Shown in pieces: positions 32,708 to 40,438 of a stretch of DNA of 64,000 bases. Under the pieces are notes generated by a model that saw only the letters and a program-made list of their open reading frames with translations, had not been told where the DNA came from and did not search any database. The position numbers and the translations under genes are program-made. Position 1 is the stretch's first letter. Every line of letters begins with the position of its first letter. The DNA comes from Micavibrio_C sp965231165 (lineage in GTDB: Bacteria; Pseudomonadota; Alphaproteobacteria; Micavibrionales; Micavibrionaceae), in NCBI GenBank assembly GCA_965231165.1, contig OZ246421.1, positions 2,294,001 to 2,358,000 of the forward strand. Direction: 5' to 3'.

Positions 32708-33451
32708 TCATATATTCCACGGGAATTGGAAGCCCTGCGGATAGGCGGTTTTTATGGCGTGCGGCTTCGGGTGCTGCGCAGTCAGTTCGTCCAGCAACTG
32801 GCGACCCTGCGGCGTACGCACATTATCATGGGCATGCCACCAGAGTTCCGTGAACGATTTATTCAGATCGGGATAAAGCGATTCATAAAACTGCGCCTGC
32901 ATCACCAGTTCCAGTTTGTCGATATCATGCGCCATGATGGCGTTATCGGTCTGGCCGTCTTCGTATTCCTGCCACAGGTCTTTGATTTCCTGCGCTGCCG
33001 ACGGGGATGAATGGCCATCGAGCAGCAGGGCGAGCGCGATGCGTTCGAGCTTGTTGCGTTCGGGTTTGGTGATCGGGTCGCGGTTGGCGCCGCCGGAGAT
33101 GAAATCGGTCGTGAGGCTTTCGGCCAGATCATGCACGGACATCATGCGGGCGACGTGCTGCGGGTCGTGCTTTCCGGCGGCAACGATAAAGGCCAGTTGC
33201 ATGCTGTCGGCCTGATGTCCGGCGACGCTCTGGATAATCCCGGATGGTACACCTAAGACGGGCCAGCCAGCGCGTGGTTCCTGATTGAGCCGCTGTACGG
33301 CTTCTTTCAAGCGCTCTGATGGTTCGATGTTCAGGAAATGCTCGAAACGGCCCTCGACCTGCGGGAAGCGCGTGAAAATATCGCGCAGAAAATGACCGTC
33401 ACTGGTGGTCAGTCGCGGCAGTTCATCGAGGATTTCGTCGGCTGTGTCCAT
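32708..33451 (-). CDS. HD-domain protein (HDDC2/YfbR-like)
   Basis: A 247-residue protein with an HD metal-phosphohydrolase signature: SVAGHQADSMQLAFI (His), RMMSVHDLAESLTTDF (His-Asp), and IMAHDIDKLELVMQAQFYE (Asp), with the KPERNKLER helix characteristic of HDDC2/YfbR-like 5'-nucleotidases. Such enzymes dephosphorylate deoxynucleoside monophosphates in the cytoplasm. Its N-terminal third is not typical of the family and is unassigned. Its place between thyA and folA fits a deoxynucleotide/folate-linked role (inference). The spacing is 48 bases after thyA and 23 bases before folA. Confidence 0.84.
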   Translation of the reverse strand: MDTADEILDELPRLTTSDGHFLRDIFTRFPQVEGRFEHFLNIEPSERLKEAVQRLNQEPRAGWPVLGVPSGIIQSVAGHQADSMQLAFIVAAGKHDPQHVARMMSVHDLAESLTTDFISGGANRDPITKPERNKLERIALALLLDGHSSPSAAQEIKDLWQEYEDGQTDNAIMAHDIDKLELVMQAQFYESLYPDLNKSFTELWWHAHDNVRTPQGRQLLDELTAQHPKPHAIKTAYPQGFQFPWNI

Positions 33452-33499
33452 GGCTTTGCTCCGGGGGAGAGCATACCCCGGAATTAACAGTTATGTCAA

Positions 33500-34294
33500 T
33501 TATACAGCCACCGCGGCCTTGATATGCGGGTGTGCCTGATAATCGACCAGTTCGAAGTCCTCGAATTTGAAGTCGAAGATACTGGTGACGTGCGGGTTCA
33601 AGTGCATTTCCGGCAGCGGGAATGGATCGCGGCCCAGTTGCAGTTGCGCCTGTTCCAGATGGTTGGAATAGAGGTGCGCGTCACCGAAGGTGTGAATGAA
33701 TTCACCGGGTTTGAGGCAGCAGACCTGTGCGATCATCAGTGTCAGCAGCGCATAGGAGGCGATATTGAACGGCACACCGAGGAAAATATCGGCGCTGCGC
33801 TGGTAAAGCTGGCAGGAAAGCTTGCCGTCGGCGACATAGAACTGGAACAGGCAGTGGCAGGGGGCGAGCGCCATCTTGCCGAGGTCGCCGACATTCCATG
33901 CCGATACGATCAGGCGGCGTGAATCCGGATCGGTTTTCAACTGGTGGATCAGGTTTGATATCTGGTCGATGTGATGGCCGTCGGCGGCGGGCCAGCTGCG
34001 CCATTGGTGGCCATAGACGGGCCCGAGATTGCCTTGCTCGTCGGCCCACTCATCCCAGATCTTTACGCCGTTATCCTGCAGGTACTTGATGTTGGTGTCG
34101 CCCTGCAGGAACCACAGCAATTCATGGACGATGGATTTCAGGTGCAGTTTTTTGGTGGTGACCAGCGGGAAGCCCTCGGACAGGTCGAAGCGCATCTGAT
34201 AGCCGAACACGCTTTTGGTGCCGGTGCCGGTGCGGTCTGATTTATCGGCGCCGTTCTCCAGAACGTGGCGCATCAAGTCCTGATACTGCTTCAT
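33500..34294 (-). CDS. thyA: Thymidylate synthase
   Basis: A 264-residue enzyme methylating dUMP to dTMP with methylene-tetrahydrofolate. The catalytic Cys146 lies in LAPCHCLFQFYV, at the same residue number as in E. coli ThyA. DRTGTGTKSVFG, the EWADEQGNLGPVYGHQWRSW loop, and the C-terminal AHPHIKAAVAV agree. The length equals the 264 residues of the E. coli enzyme. First of the thyA, HD protein, folA unit. Confidence 0.98.
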   Translation of the reverse strand: MKQYQDLMRHVLENGADKSDRTGTGTKSVFGYQMRFDLSEGFPLVTTKKLHLKSIVHELLWFLQGDTNIKYLQDNGVKIWDEWADEQGNLGPVYGHQWRSWPAADGHHIDQISNLIHQLKTDPDSRRLIVSAWNVGDLGKMALAPCHCLFQFYVADGKLSCQLYQRSADIFLGVPFNIASYALLTLMIAQVCCLKPGEFIHTFGDAHLYSNHLEQAQLQLGRDPFPLPEMHLNPHVTSIFDFKFEDFELVDYQAHPHIKAAVAV

Positions 34295-34445
34295 CGCGGG
34301 TACTCTTTCTTAAAGGGGTATGATCCTTCATGTTTAATTGATTGTAGGCTGTGCTGCATCATTAACCATGGATTCTCTGATACCGGCTTGTGGATTAATC
34401 TTTCCATAACCATTCTTTTGTATTCTCAGGGTGGAAAGAGGATGC

Positions 34446-34715
34446 ATGGACGGATTTTTGACCGCTTTAATGGCCTATTATGGCCTTGACTGGCTGGCGT
34501 TGGCGCTGGGGGTTTCCGGCAGCTACATGATTACTGGTCAGAACCGTTTCGGGTTTGTACTGAGCGCTTTGGCTTGCCTGTGTGGCTTTGCCGTGGCCCT
34601 GATGTCGGCCCAGTTTGGCTATGTGGTCTATAATGTTCTGCTGGCGGGCATTATGATGCGGGGTTTCCTCAATCTCAGCCATTTCCAGTCCGGGCAGGGC
34701 ATGCCCGCTGAATAG
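34446..34715 (+). CDS. Small hypothetical membrane protein
   Basis: An 89-residue protein of about three hydrophobic segments (LDWLALALGVSGSYMIT, FGFVLSALACLCGFAVALM, YVVYNVLLAGIMMRGFL) with a short polar tail. ATG 34446 follows AAAGAGG closely. The layout is reminiscent of small PnuC-like or DUF membrane proteins but no family is claimed. It precedes the HAD phosphatase gene by 74 bases on the same strand. Confidence 0.65.
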   Translation: MDGFLTALMAYYGLDWLALALGVSGSYMITGQNRFGFVLSALACLCGFAVALMSAQFGYVVYNVLLAGIMMRGFLNLSHFQSGQGMPAE

Positions 34716-34789
34716 TATGGCGCTCATAAAAATTCTTGCGCTGATTAGCCTGCTTCGCGTACGGATCAGTGGCAGGAGGGTTTTTCATC

Positions 34790-35545
34790 ATGGCGCTTGT
34801 AATTTTTGATTGCGATGGTGTTCTCGTCAATACCGAGGAGCTGGTCAGCCGCGTTTCGCGCGTGGCTTTGAGTGCCGCCGGCTTGCATTATACCGATGAC
34901 GAGTTCGAACAGCGTTTTTTGGGCACCAGCAATGATGGTTTCCGTCAGCGCGCCAACGAAGACTATATGAAGCTGTGCGGTCAAAACCTGCCTCAGGCTG
35001 TGTTCGACGACATGATGCAGCGTTATCTGGCGGATGAGCCGGCGCATATTCAGGCCATTTCCGGTGTGCAGGATTTTGTCGAGGCGCTGATCAATTCGAA
35101 GGTACCGTTTGCGCTGGCCTCCAACGGCGCGCGCGCCAATATCGAACGCAAGCTGCAGTTGACGGGGTTGTTTAACTATTTCTCAGGCCACATTTTTTCA
35201 CGCGATGATGTTCTTAACGGTAAGCCCGCGCCGGACGTCTATCTGCATGCGATGAAAACGATGGGTGAAACTGATCCGCGCAAATGCATCGTGATCGAGG
35301 ATAGTCCTATCGGCGTTCAGGCTGGCTTTCATGCCGGAATGTCAGTGCTGGGTTTTGCAGGCGGTGCGCACCGCCGTTCCGGCTATGAAACGCACCTGAT
35401 CGGTGCCGGGGCTGTTTTTACCGCGCCGACCATGGCGGGCATTGCTTTCGAAGCCTTTGACCGGATTGATGAAATCGACCAGGTGCCGAATGGGCGCAAT
35501 GCATCCGTACGTAAAGCGCGCACTTCTGGCGACCCCACCCCTTAA
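34790..35545 (+). CDS. HAD-superfamily phosphatase (beta-phosphoglucomutase/GPH-like)
   Basis: A 251-residue HAD hydrolase. Motif I is FDCDGVLVNTEE (Asp7, Asp9), motif II ALASNGAR, motif III with Lys in LNGKPAPDVYL, and motif IV IVIEDSPIGVQAG. The cap helix region (residues 16-80) is of the C1 type found in beta-phosphoglucomutases and phosphoglycolate phosphatases. It acts on small phosphorylated metabolites; the exact substrate cannot be read. ATG 34790 is preceded by AGGAGGG about ten bases away. It runs into the ssrA promoter. Confidence 0.88.
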   Translation: MALVIFDCDGVLVNTEELVSRVSRVALSAAGLHYTDDEFEQRFLGTSNDGFRQRANEDYMKLCGQNLPQAVFDDMMQRYLADEPAHIQAISGVQDFVEALINSKVPFALASNGARANIERKLQLTGLFNYFSGHIFSRDDVLNGKPAPDVYLHAMKTMGETDPRKCIVIEDSPIGVQAGFHAGMSVLGFAGGAHRRSGYETHLIGAGAVFTAPTMAGIAFEAFDRIDEIDQVPNGRNASVRKARTSGDPTP

Positions 35546-35558
35546 CCCTGACAATATC

Positions 35559-35586
35559 TTGATTTTTCAGGGATTTGCCCTATAAT
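35559..35586 (+). promoter_or_regulatory. Promoter of ssrA (tmRNA)
   Basis: TTGATT (35559-35564) and a perfect TATAAT (35581-35586) separated by 16 bases give a strong sigma-70-type promoter. Transcription would start near 35593, where the first helix of the tmRNA precursor begins. Confidence 0.75.
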
Positions 35587-35592
35587 AATAAG

Positions 35593-35957
35593 TGCCGGAG
35601 CAATCCGGCTAAGATGCTAAACACTTTGTAGAATAGACGTTGTGGACCCGGGGGCAGTACCCGGCGGCTCCACCAGTATTCCCGGTTCTTCGTGATCGGG
35701 CATGCAGGCGGGGCCGAAACAGGATTGACGCGCGTGATAAAGGCAAAGCTTGTATCCGTTATGGTACGGTCGTTATCCGGCCAGGCAATTAAATGCCAAC
35801 GATAACTTCAAGTTCGCAAACGTAGTAGCTTCGAACGACAATGGTCGTTTCGTTGCTGTTGCAGCCTAATTTGGCAGTTTGCACGAAGTCTAAATCCCTT
35901 ACTGACTAACTATCGGTAAGGTGGGGCGCGGGCCGGCCTAGCAACAGAACTGGCCCA
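35593..35957 (+). ncRNA. ssrA: Circularly permuted two-piece tmRNA
   Basis: Rescues stalled ribosomes by trans-translation. The acceptor piece comes first: its 3' end is ...CGGCTCCACCA at 35665-35675, with the T-arm-like CCGGG-GGCAGTA-CCCGG. Then comes a 34-base spacer (35676-35709) with a CCCGGTTCTTC...GATCGGG hairpin, removed in maturation. The coding piece begins GGGGCCG at 35710-35716, which pairs with the acceptor CGGCTCC. This order is diagnostic of the permuted alphaproteobacterial gene. The tag frame is 35816-35869 and encodes ANVVASNDNGRFVAVAA, 17 residues ending in the hydrophobic AVAA degron. The exact 5' and 3' processing sites are not certain. Confidence 0.93.
35816..35869 (+). 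other. tmRNA tag-peptide reading frame
   Basis: GCA resume codon, then 16 more sense codons and TAA: ANVVASNDNGRFVAVAA. Alphaproteobacterial tags such as Caulobacter's AANDNFAEEFAVAA are shorter. Here an NVVAS insertion precedes the NDN core. It ends in VAVAA, the ClpXP-type C-terminus; the adaptor SspB is encoded 4 kb away. Confidence 0.85.
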
Positions 35958-35964
35958 TTTTTTT
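35930..35964 (+). terminator. Rho-independent terminator of ssrA
   Basis: GGGCC (35930-35934) pairs with GGCCC (35952-35956), followed by A and seven T. It overlaps the 3' end of the convergent HAD gene by one base and also forms part of the tmRNA coding-piece end. Confidence 0.7.
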
Positions 35965-36752
35965 CATTTATGCTTTGGGATTTTTTCAGGACGGCCCGGG
36001 TCTTTGGCCTGATCGGTGTTGGCCGGATTTTTTGTTGTCCAGGCCGGGCTGGTGGCCAGCTTGATCATGCCGGGCAGTCTTTCGAAATTTGTGAAGGCCG
36101 TTAAAACGCCAGCCTGCGCGAAGCGGAAGACTTTCTTGGTGCTGTCGGCAAAGCCCATAAAGACTGCCTTGTTTTCGCGGGCGGCCTCAAAATCGGAGAT
36201 CGTATCGCCGATGACAATCGTGACGGGATTTTTGGCATTGCCATGTGCCGCTTTCATCAGAGATGTCATTTGTGCGGCCTTCAGCGCTTGTGAATCTTTG
36301 CCGTCGTCTGCTTGATTGTCTTTGGCCCTGATCATGTCTTCCGGGAAAAATTCTTCTAGCTTATGGTAGCGCAACTGATTGAGGGCGGCATCTTTGCGTG
36401 TGCCTGTATATAGCCCGAGCGTATAGCCTTGTGCCTTCAGGTCAGCGAGTGTTTCACGCACATGCGGGTATAATTTCTCAACCCAGTCTTTTTCATGCAG
36501 CAGCGCATCGCAGAAATTATTGCAGCTTTGCATGAATTCGGGAATTTTTTCGGCGGACAGATCGGGCGAGTGGATATTGATGATCTCTTTCAGGTTGCGC
36601 TGCCCCAGCTCGTTCAGAATGTCGCGTGAGGCCGGTACGGCGATCTTGAATTCCTCGGCGATTTTTATATAAGCCTGCGCATAGCGCGGCCCCGCATCCG
36701 TAATGGTGGATACGAGGTCGAAAAGCACCAGAGGTTTCGCATTCTTGGACAT
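35964..36752 (-). CDS. HAD-superfamily hydrolase
   Basis: A 262-residue protein with HAD motif I altered to LFDLVSTITDAG: the nucleophile Asp is present, but the second Asp of DxD is replaced by Val. Motif II is LGLYTGTRKDA and motif IV VIGDTISDFEAA. The Asp+2 residue normally acts as general acid, so phosphatase activity may be reduced or of a different type (inference). ATG 36752 is chosen since the upstream extension overlaps sodC and is untypical. The C-terminus ends in a basic Pro/Lys tail. It lies 58 bases after sodC. Confidence 0.72.
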   Translation of the reverse strand: MSKNAKPLVLFDLVSTITDAGPRYAQAYIKIAEEFKIAVPASRDILNELGQRNLKEIINIHSPDLSAEKIPEFMQSCNNFCDALLHEKDWVEKLYPHVRETLADLKAQGYTLGLYTGTRKDAALNQLRYHKLEEFFPEDMIRAKDNQADDGKDSQALKAAQMTSLMKAAHGNAKNPVTIVIGDTISDFEAARENKAVFMGFADSTKKVFRFAQAGVLTAFTNFERLPGMIKLATSPAWTTKNPANTDQAKDPGRPEKIPKHK

Positions 36753-36810
36753 GGCCGCAATATAGGGCGTGTCGTGTTTTTCGGCAAGTTTTCTGGCCAT
36801 CCGGCTGGTA

Positions 36811-37332
36811 TCAGGGGGTTTTTGCCGCAGAAATGACGCCGCAGGCCACGCGGCCACCGGCGTTGCCTGTGGGTTGCGTGGTGTTATCGTCGGGACCGGC
36901 GTGTACCATCAGGGCGGAACCATCCATATCGTTCAAATCCTTGGCTTCCATTTCTTCGGTGTAGAATTCAGCTTTGCCGGTGCCGTTTTCGTGTACCCAG
37001 AGGTTGGGCAGGTCGCCGTCATGGGGGCCATTTTCTGTCAGGAAGCCGTGCGTCTGGTTGGTTTCTGCCGCATGGCCGCCAGATTTGGCGAAATGTGCGG
37101 TGTGGTCGGAGCAGTCACCCTTGGCATGGATATGCACACCGTGCCAGCCGGGTGTCAGTCCTTCGACTTCGACCTGGACCATAGTGCCGTCAGGTGCGTT
37201 TGTCACCAGCGCAGAACCTGTTTTTGTGCCATCCGCGCCCAGCAGATCGATGGTGTTTGTTTGCGCCAGGGCGGGAATCGCCACGCCCATCATTACCAAA
37301 GTGATAATTGATAATGATGTTTGTTTCAGCAT
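36811..37332 (-). CDS. sodC: Periplasmic Cu/Zn superoxide dismutase
   Basis: A 173-residue enzyme that dismutates superoxide in the periplasm. Signal peptide 1-23 (cleavage after ALA). Metal-ligand histidines lie in GWHGVHIHAKGDC, AHFAKSGGHAAE and MVHAGPDDNT, with the disulphide Cys and the conserved GNAGGRVACGVI near the C-terminus. The length is typical of bacterial SodC. It stands upstream of the HAD gene on the same strand. Confidence 0.95.
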   Translation of the reverse strand: MLKQTSLSIITLVMMGVAIPALAQTNTIDLLGADGTKTGSALVTNAPDGTMVQVEVEGLTPGWHGVHIHAKGDCSDHTAHFAKSGGHAAETNQTHGFLTENGPHDGDLPNLWVHENGTGKAEFYTEEMEAKDLNDMDGSALMVHAGPDDNTTQPTGNAGGRVACGVISAAKTP

Positions 37333-37451
37333 GGCAGCGTTCCTTTTTCAGAGTTCTATTTACAAAGTCGGAATGATTGTAGGTGGCTTCCCGGAAAAAG
37401 CAATCGGACGCCGCCTGTGTAGGCAGAGCATACGACCGTGTAGAAAGGGTT

Positions 37452-37931
37452 TTAGCGGCGGCCGGGTTTTTCGTGCCTTTCCGGCTTTTGCTGTTTGCCG
37501 GGTGTGGAGGCTGCTTGCGACAGGACGTGGGCGCGGTGCATGTTTTCGTTGCGGTCGCTGGTCAGCTGGAAAGCGACGGTGCCCAGACGGGCTTTGGCTT
37601 CCATCGCGGCGGAAAAGGCGCATTGCAGTTCATGCGCGCTGCCATCACGGTTTTTCTTCGGTAGCTGGCCTTTTTCGATGATATTCAGCGATGACTGGCA
37701 ATCCATGTGGATATGCGCGTTGGTGCCGGGGGGCAGCGTGTTCATCGCGTGTGCGGCGGCGGCCAGTTCGGCAATTTCGGAGCCGTATTTCAGGGAGTCC
37801 TGCAATTTCGGCAGCGTCAGATATTGTTCTTCCACCTGACCGTCCACATGCTTGATCACCCATCCTGCGCCTGACGTTTTGTGGGCTTCGCGGAAACTGC
37901 CGTCGCACCAGATGTTTGCTGCTTTTTTCAT
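37452..37931 (-). CDS. RNase H-like protein
   Basis: A 159-residue protein with an RNase H fold signature. The first catalytic Asp10 lies in IWCDGSFREAH, Glu52 in YGSEIAELAAAAHAM and Asp77 in HIHMDCQSS, with the last acidic site in LTSDRNENMHRAH (Asp126). These correspond to the D-E-D-D set of RNase HI, which cuts RNA in RNA-DNA hybrids. The C-terminal tail is basic and low complexity (PGKQQKPERHEKPGRR). Classical rnhA has motif differences, so a divergent RNase H or RNase HI paralogue is the best call. A truncated copy of its N-terminus is encoded just upstream. Confidence 0.78.
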   Translation of the reverse strand: MKKAANIWCDGSFREAHKTSGAGWVIKHVDGQVEEQYLTLPKLQDSLKYGSEIAELAAAAHAMNTLPPGTNAHIHMDCQSSLNIIEKGQLPKKNRDGSAHELQCAFSAAMEAKARLGTVAFQLTSDRNENMHRAHVLSQAASTPGKQQKPERHEKPGRR

Positions 37932-37963
37932 CTCTTATTTTTACTCCCTGTTGGCTGTGTTCG

Positions 37964-38047
37964 TCAAATTCCGGCGGAGGCGGCCCTTGAAATCTGGTGT
38001 GCCTGACGGAAGCTGCCATCACACCAGATTTCGGTTTTGTTTTCCAT
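37964..38047 (-). pseudogene. Truncated duplicate of the RNase H-like gene's 5' end
   Basis: A 27-codon frame on the minus strand begins MENKTEIWCDGSFRQAHQIS, matching IWCDGSFREAHKTS of the adjacent RNase H-like protein, then diverges and stops. It lies directly upstream of the intact gene in the same orientation, so it looks like a decayed tandem duplication. It could instead be a translated leader, but no ribosome site was checked as strong. Confidence 0.6.
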
Positions 38048-38133
38048 ACAGTCGTTATGAGGCTTGTGCGGCGCGGCTGTCAAACTAATTGGCGCGTGTT
38101 GACAGATTTTGCGGCGCGGCACAAAGTTTCTCC

Positions 38134-39807
38134 ATGAAACAGATATCCCCGCTGCTTGTGCCCGTTTTGTGGTTTGTGTCGTTCTTCTTCAGCCTGCCGC
38201 TGATCGAGCCTTATGAGGTATCGCGGTTGCTGGCGCTGGGTGCGGCGGTGCTGGCGCTGGGCGTTGTTCTGGCTGATCCTTTGAACCGAGCGGCTTCGCT
38301 GACTGTGACGCCGCTGGTGGTACTGGTGAGTGCCTTTCTTTTGTGGTGCGGCCTGACTTTTTTCTGGTCGCTGTCGCCGTTCGTGACGATCATCGCCTGG
38401 GGCACGTTGTGCCTGTTGCCGCTGTGGTATCTGATATTCGCACTGCTGCCGCTGACACAGGCGCAGATTATGCTGGCGCTACGGCTGGCGGTGCTGGCCA
38501 CGACTTTGCTGGCGCTATGGGCGCTGGTGCAGTTCTTCCTGCTGCCGCAATTTCTCAACGCTAACGGCAGCATCCGTTACCCGTTCGCCGATCCAAATAA
38601 TTATGCGGGCCTTTTGAATATGGGTTTGTTTACGGCGCTGGGTTTGCTGTTCAGCACGGATAAGAAGCAAACGCGTTTGCTGATGACGTTGTGCGGCGTG
38701 GTGATGATGGTGGCGCTGGTGCTGATCGGCAGCCGTATGGCGATGCTTGTCTCCTTCTCGGTGCTGATTATGTTTGCGTTGCTGGCGCGGCGGTCTGCGG
38801 GTTTTAGCGGCAAGGTGGTGCTGGCGGTGTTTGTGGCGGGACTGGTGACGCTTGCCGTCTCAGGCCTGTTTAATACCGGACGCCTGACCAGCATTGAACG
38901 GGCTGCCGATCTGACATCGATCAGCGAGGATAAAAGCGTTTCCGCGCGCATGATGATCTGGGAATCGACAATGGATATCATAGATCAGCGCGCTATGACG
39001 GGATCGGGGCTGGGGACGTTTTACCTGATGTATCCGGCGGTGCGCGATCCAGCGGAAATCTATTCATCGGGTTTGATGGCGCATGCCGATCCACTGCAAT
39101 TCTGGGCCGAGGCCGGATTGCCCGCCATGATCTTGCTCTATGCGATCCTGATTGCATTGCTGGCGGGCTTTTTAAAGTTTTTGAAACTAGATGACAGGAA
39201 CCGTGTGCTGGTGGTGGCGTTGTTTTGCGCGCTACTGACGTTGGCGCTGCACATGCATGTCACGTTCCATCTATTTGTGGCTTCGCTGTTGACGCTGTCA
39301 GGATTGCTGATGGGGGTGCTGGTGCGCCTGCTGCCGCCGGGCAGGAAACTGCTGAGCTGTCGCGTTGGTTGGTTGACGATAGATTTGTTCCTGCTGGCGG
39401 TGTTTTTGGTAGTGTTCCAGAGCTGTCTGTTCAGCGAAATGCATGCGCGGCAAGGTGTTGAAGCGATGAACCGGGGCGATGTGCCGGGTTTCTCCGCCAA
39501 AATCAATCAAGCCGGACAGGAAGGTTTCGGCCTGAACCCGCGTCCTTATATTCTGGCGGCCAGCATTCCGATGGGCATATTGCAGACTTCGACTTTGCCG
39601 CCGGATGAGCGTGAAAAACTTTTCCGCCAGGCGGATGGCTTGTTGGACCGGGGGCTGGCGCTTTCGCCGGTGAATGCGGGTGCTTACTTTTCCAAGGCGC
39701 TTTTATATGGGGCGATGGGGCGTTCTGATGAATCCCGGCAATTTCTGGAGCAAGCCCTGAAAATCGATCCCCGCCATGCACAGGCGCGGCAAATGCTGGG
39801 GCGTTAA
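38134..39807 (+). CDS. O-antigen ligase-like membrane protein with C-terminal TPR
   Basis: A 557-residue polytopic protein with about ten to twelve hydrophobic helices, and the Wzy_C/O-antigen ligase-type central region (RYPFADPNNYAGLLNMGLFTALG; MTGSGLGTFYLMYPAVRDP with periplasmic-loop context). About residues 470-555 form a helical tail with a TPR-like repeat (GAYFSKALLYGAMGRSDESRQFLEQALKIDPRHAQARQML). Such proteins polymerise or transfer surface polysaccharides in the inner membrane. ATG 38134 starts the first helix; an upstream extension is unlikely. No other polysaccharide genes are adjacent, so its specific target is unknown. Confidence 0.83.
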   Translation: MKQISPLLVPVLWFVSFFFSLPLIEPYEVSRLLALGAAVLALGVVLADPLNRAASLTVTPLVVLVSAFLLWCGLTFFWSLSPFVTIIAWGTLCLLPLWYLIFALLPLTQAQIMLALRLAVLATTLLALWALVQFFLLPQFLNANGSIRYPFADPNNYAGLLNMGLFTALGLLFSTDKKQTRLLMTLCGVVMMVALVLIGSRMAMLVSFSVLIMFALLARRSAGFSGKVVLAVFVAGLVTLAVSGLFNTGRLTSIERAADLTSISEDKSVSARMMIWESTMDIIDQRAMTGSGLGTFYLMYPAVRDPAEIYSSGLMAHADPLQFWAEAGLPAMILLYAILIALLAGFLKFLKLDDRNRVLVVALFCALLTLALHMHVTFHLFVASLLTLSGLLMGVLVRLLPPGRKLLSCRVGWLTIDLFLLAVFLVVFQSCLFSEMHARQGVEAMNRGDVPGFSAKINQAGQEGFGLNPRPYILAASIPMGILQTSTLPPDEREKLFRQADGLLDRGLALSPVNAGAYFSKALLYGAMGRSDESRQFLEQALKIDPRHAQARQMLGR

Positions 39808-39934
39808 GGGTTTTCCACAGGATTATGGGTAAATCACTGACTCGGGGGTGGTTTTCCGGAGTCCGATATGTCACTTAAGGGGTGCGTATAAACCTCCTTG
39901 ATTCGCAGAGCCTTCTTCTGCCAGTAATAGTGCC

Positions 39935-40435
39935 ATGAGCGACGACGAAGACATCCTCCGTTATGACAGAATGGTCGAACAAGCCCTGCGCGGCGTTGTC
40001 CGTCAGGCCGTCAAGGAAGTGATCGACAGCAAGAACAAGCTGCCGGGCAATCACAATTTCTATATCACCTTTATGACCGATTATCCGGGCGTGGAAATTC
40101 CTGAATATCTGCGCGACCGTTATCCGGGCGAAATGACCATCGTTCTGCAATACCAGTTCTACGACCTGTTCGTCGATGCCGAGAAAATGGGCGTTACGCT
40201 GTCGTTCAACAATGTGCTTGAGCGTTTGCAGATTCCGCTGGGCGCGATCACTATTTTTGCCGATCCTTCGGTAAATTTTGCGCTGCAGTTCCAGCCGCTG
40301 GGCGATGAAGGGCCGGATGATTTCGATCCTGATACCGAGCCTTCGGATGACGACGGCGACGAAGAAAAAGCGCCGAAGAAATCCGGCAGCAAATCCGGCG
40401 AAGTCGTTTCCCTCGACCAGTTCCGGAAGAAATAA
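39935..40435 (+). CDS. sspB: SspB-family ClpXP adaptor
   Basis: A 166-residue protein of the alphaproteobacterial SspB family, which tethers tmRNA-tagged proteins to the ClpXP protease. The folded part runs to about residue 120 (HNFYITFMTDYPGVEIP, MTIVLQYQFYDLFVDAEKMGVTLSFNN). The acidic linker (DDDGDEEKAP) is followed by the C-terminal ClpX-docking tail VVSLDQFRKK. The tmRNA gene lies 4 kb away, fitting the pathway. It is three bases before the following hydrolase gene. Confidence 0.92.
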   Translation: MSDDEDILRYDRMVEQALRGVVRQAVKEVIDSKNKLPGNHNFYITFMTDYPGVEIPEYLRDRYPGEMTIVLQYQFYDLFVDAEKMGVTLSFNNVLERLQIPLGAITIFADPSVNFALQFQPLGDEGPDDFDPDTEPSDDDGDEEKAPKKSGSKSGEVVSLDQFRKK

Positions 40436-40438
40436 GCA

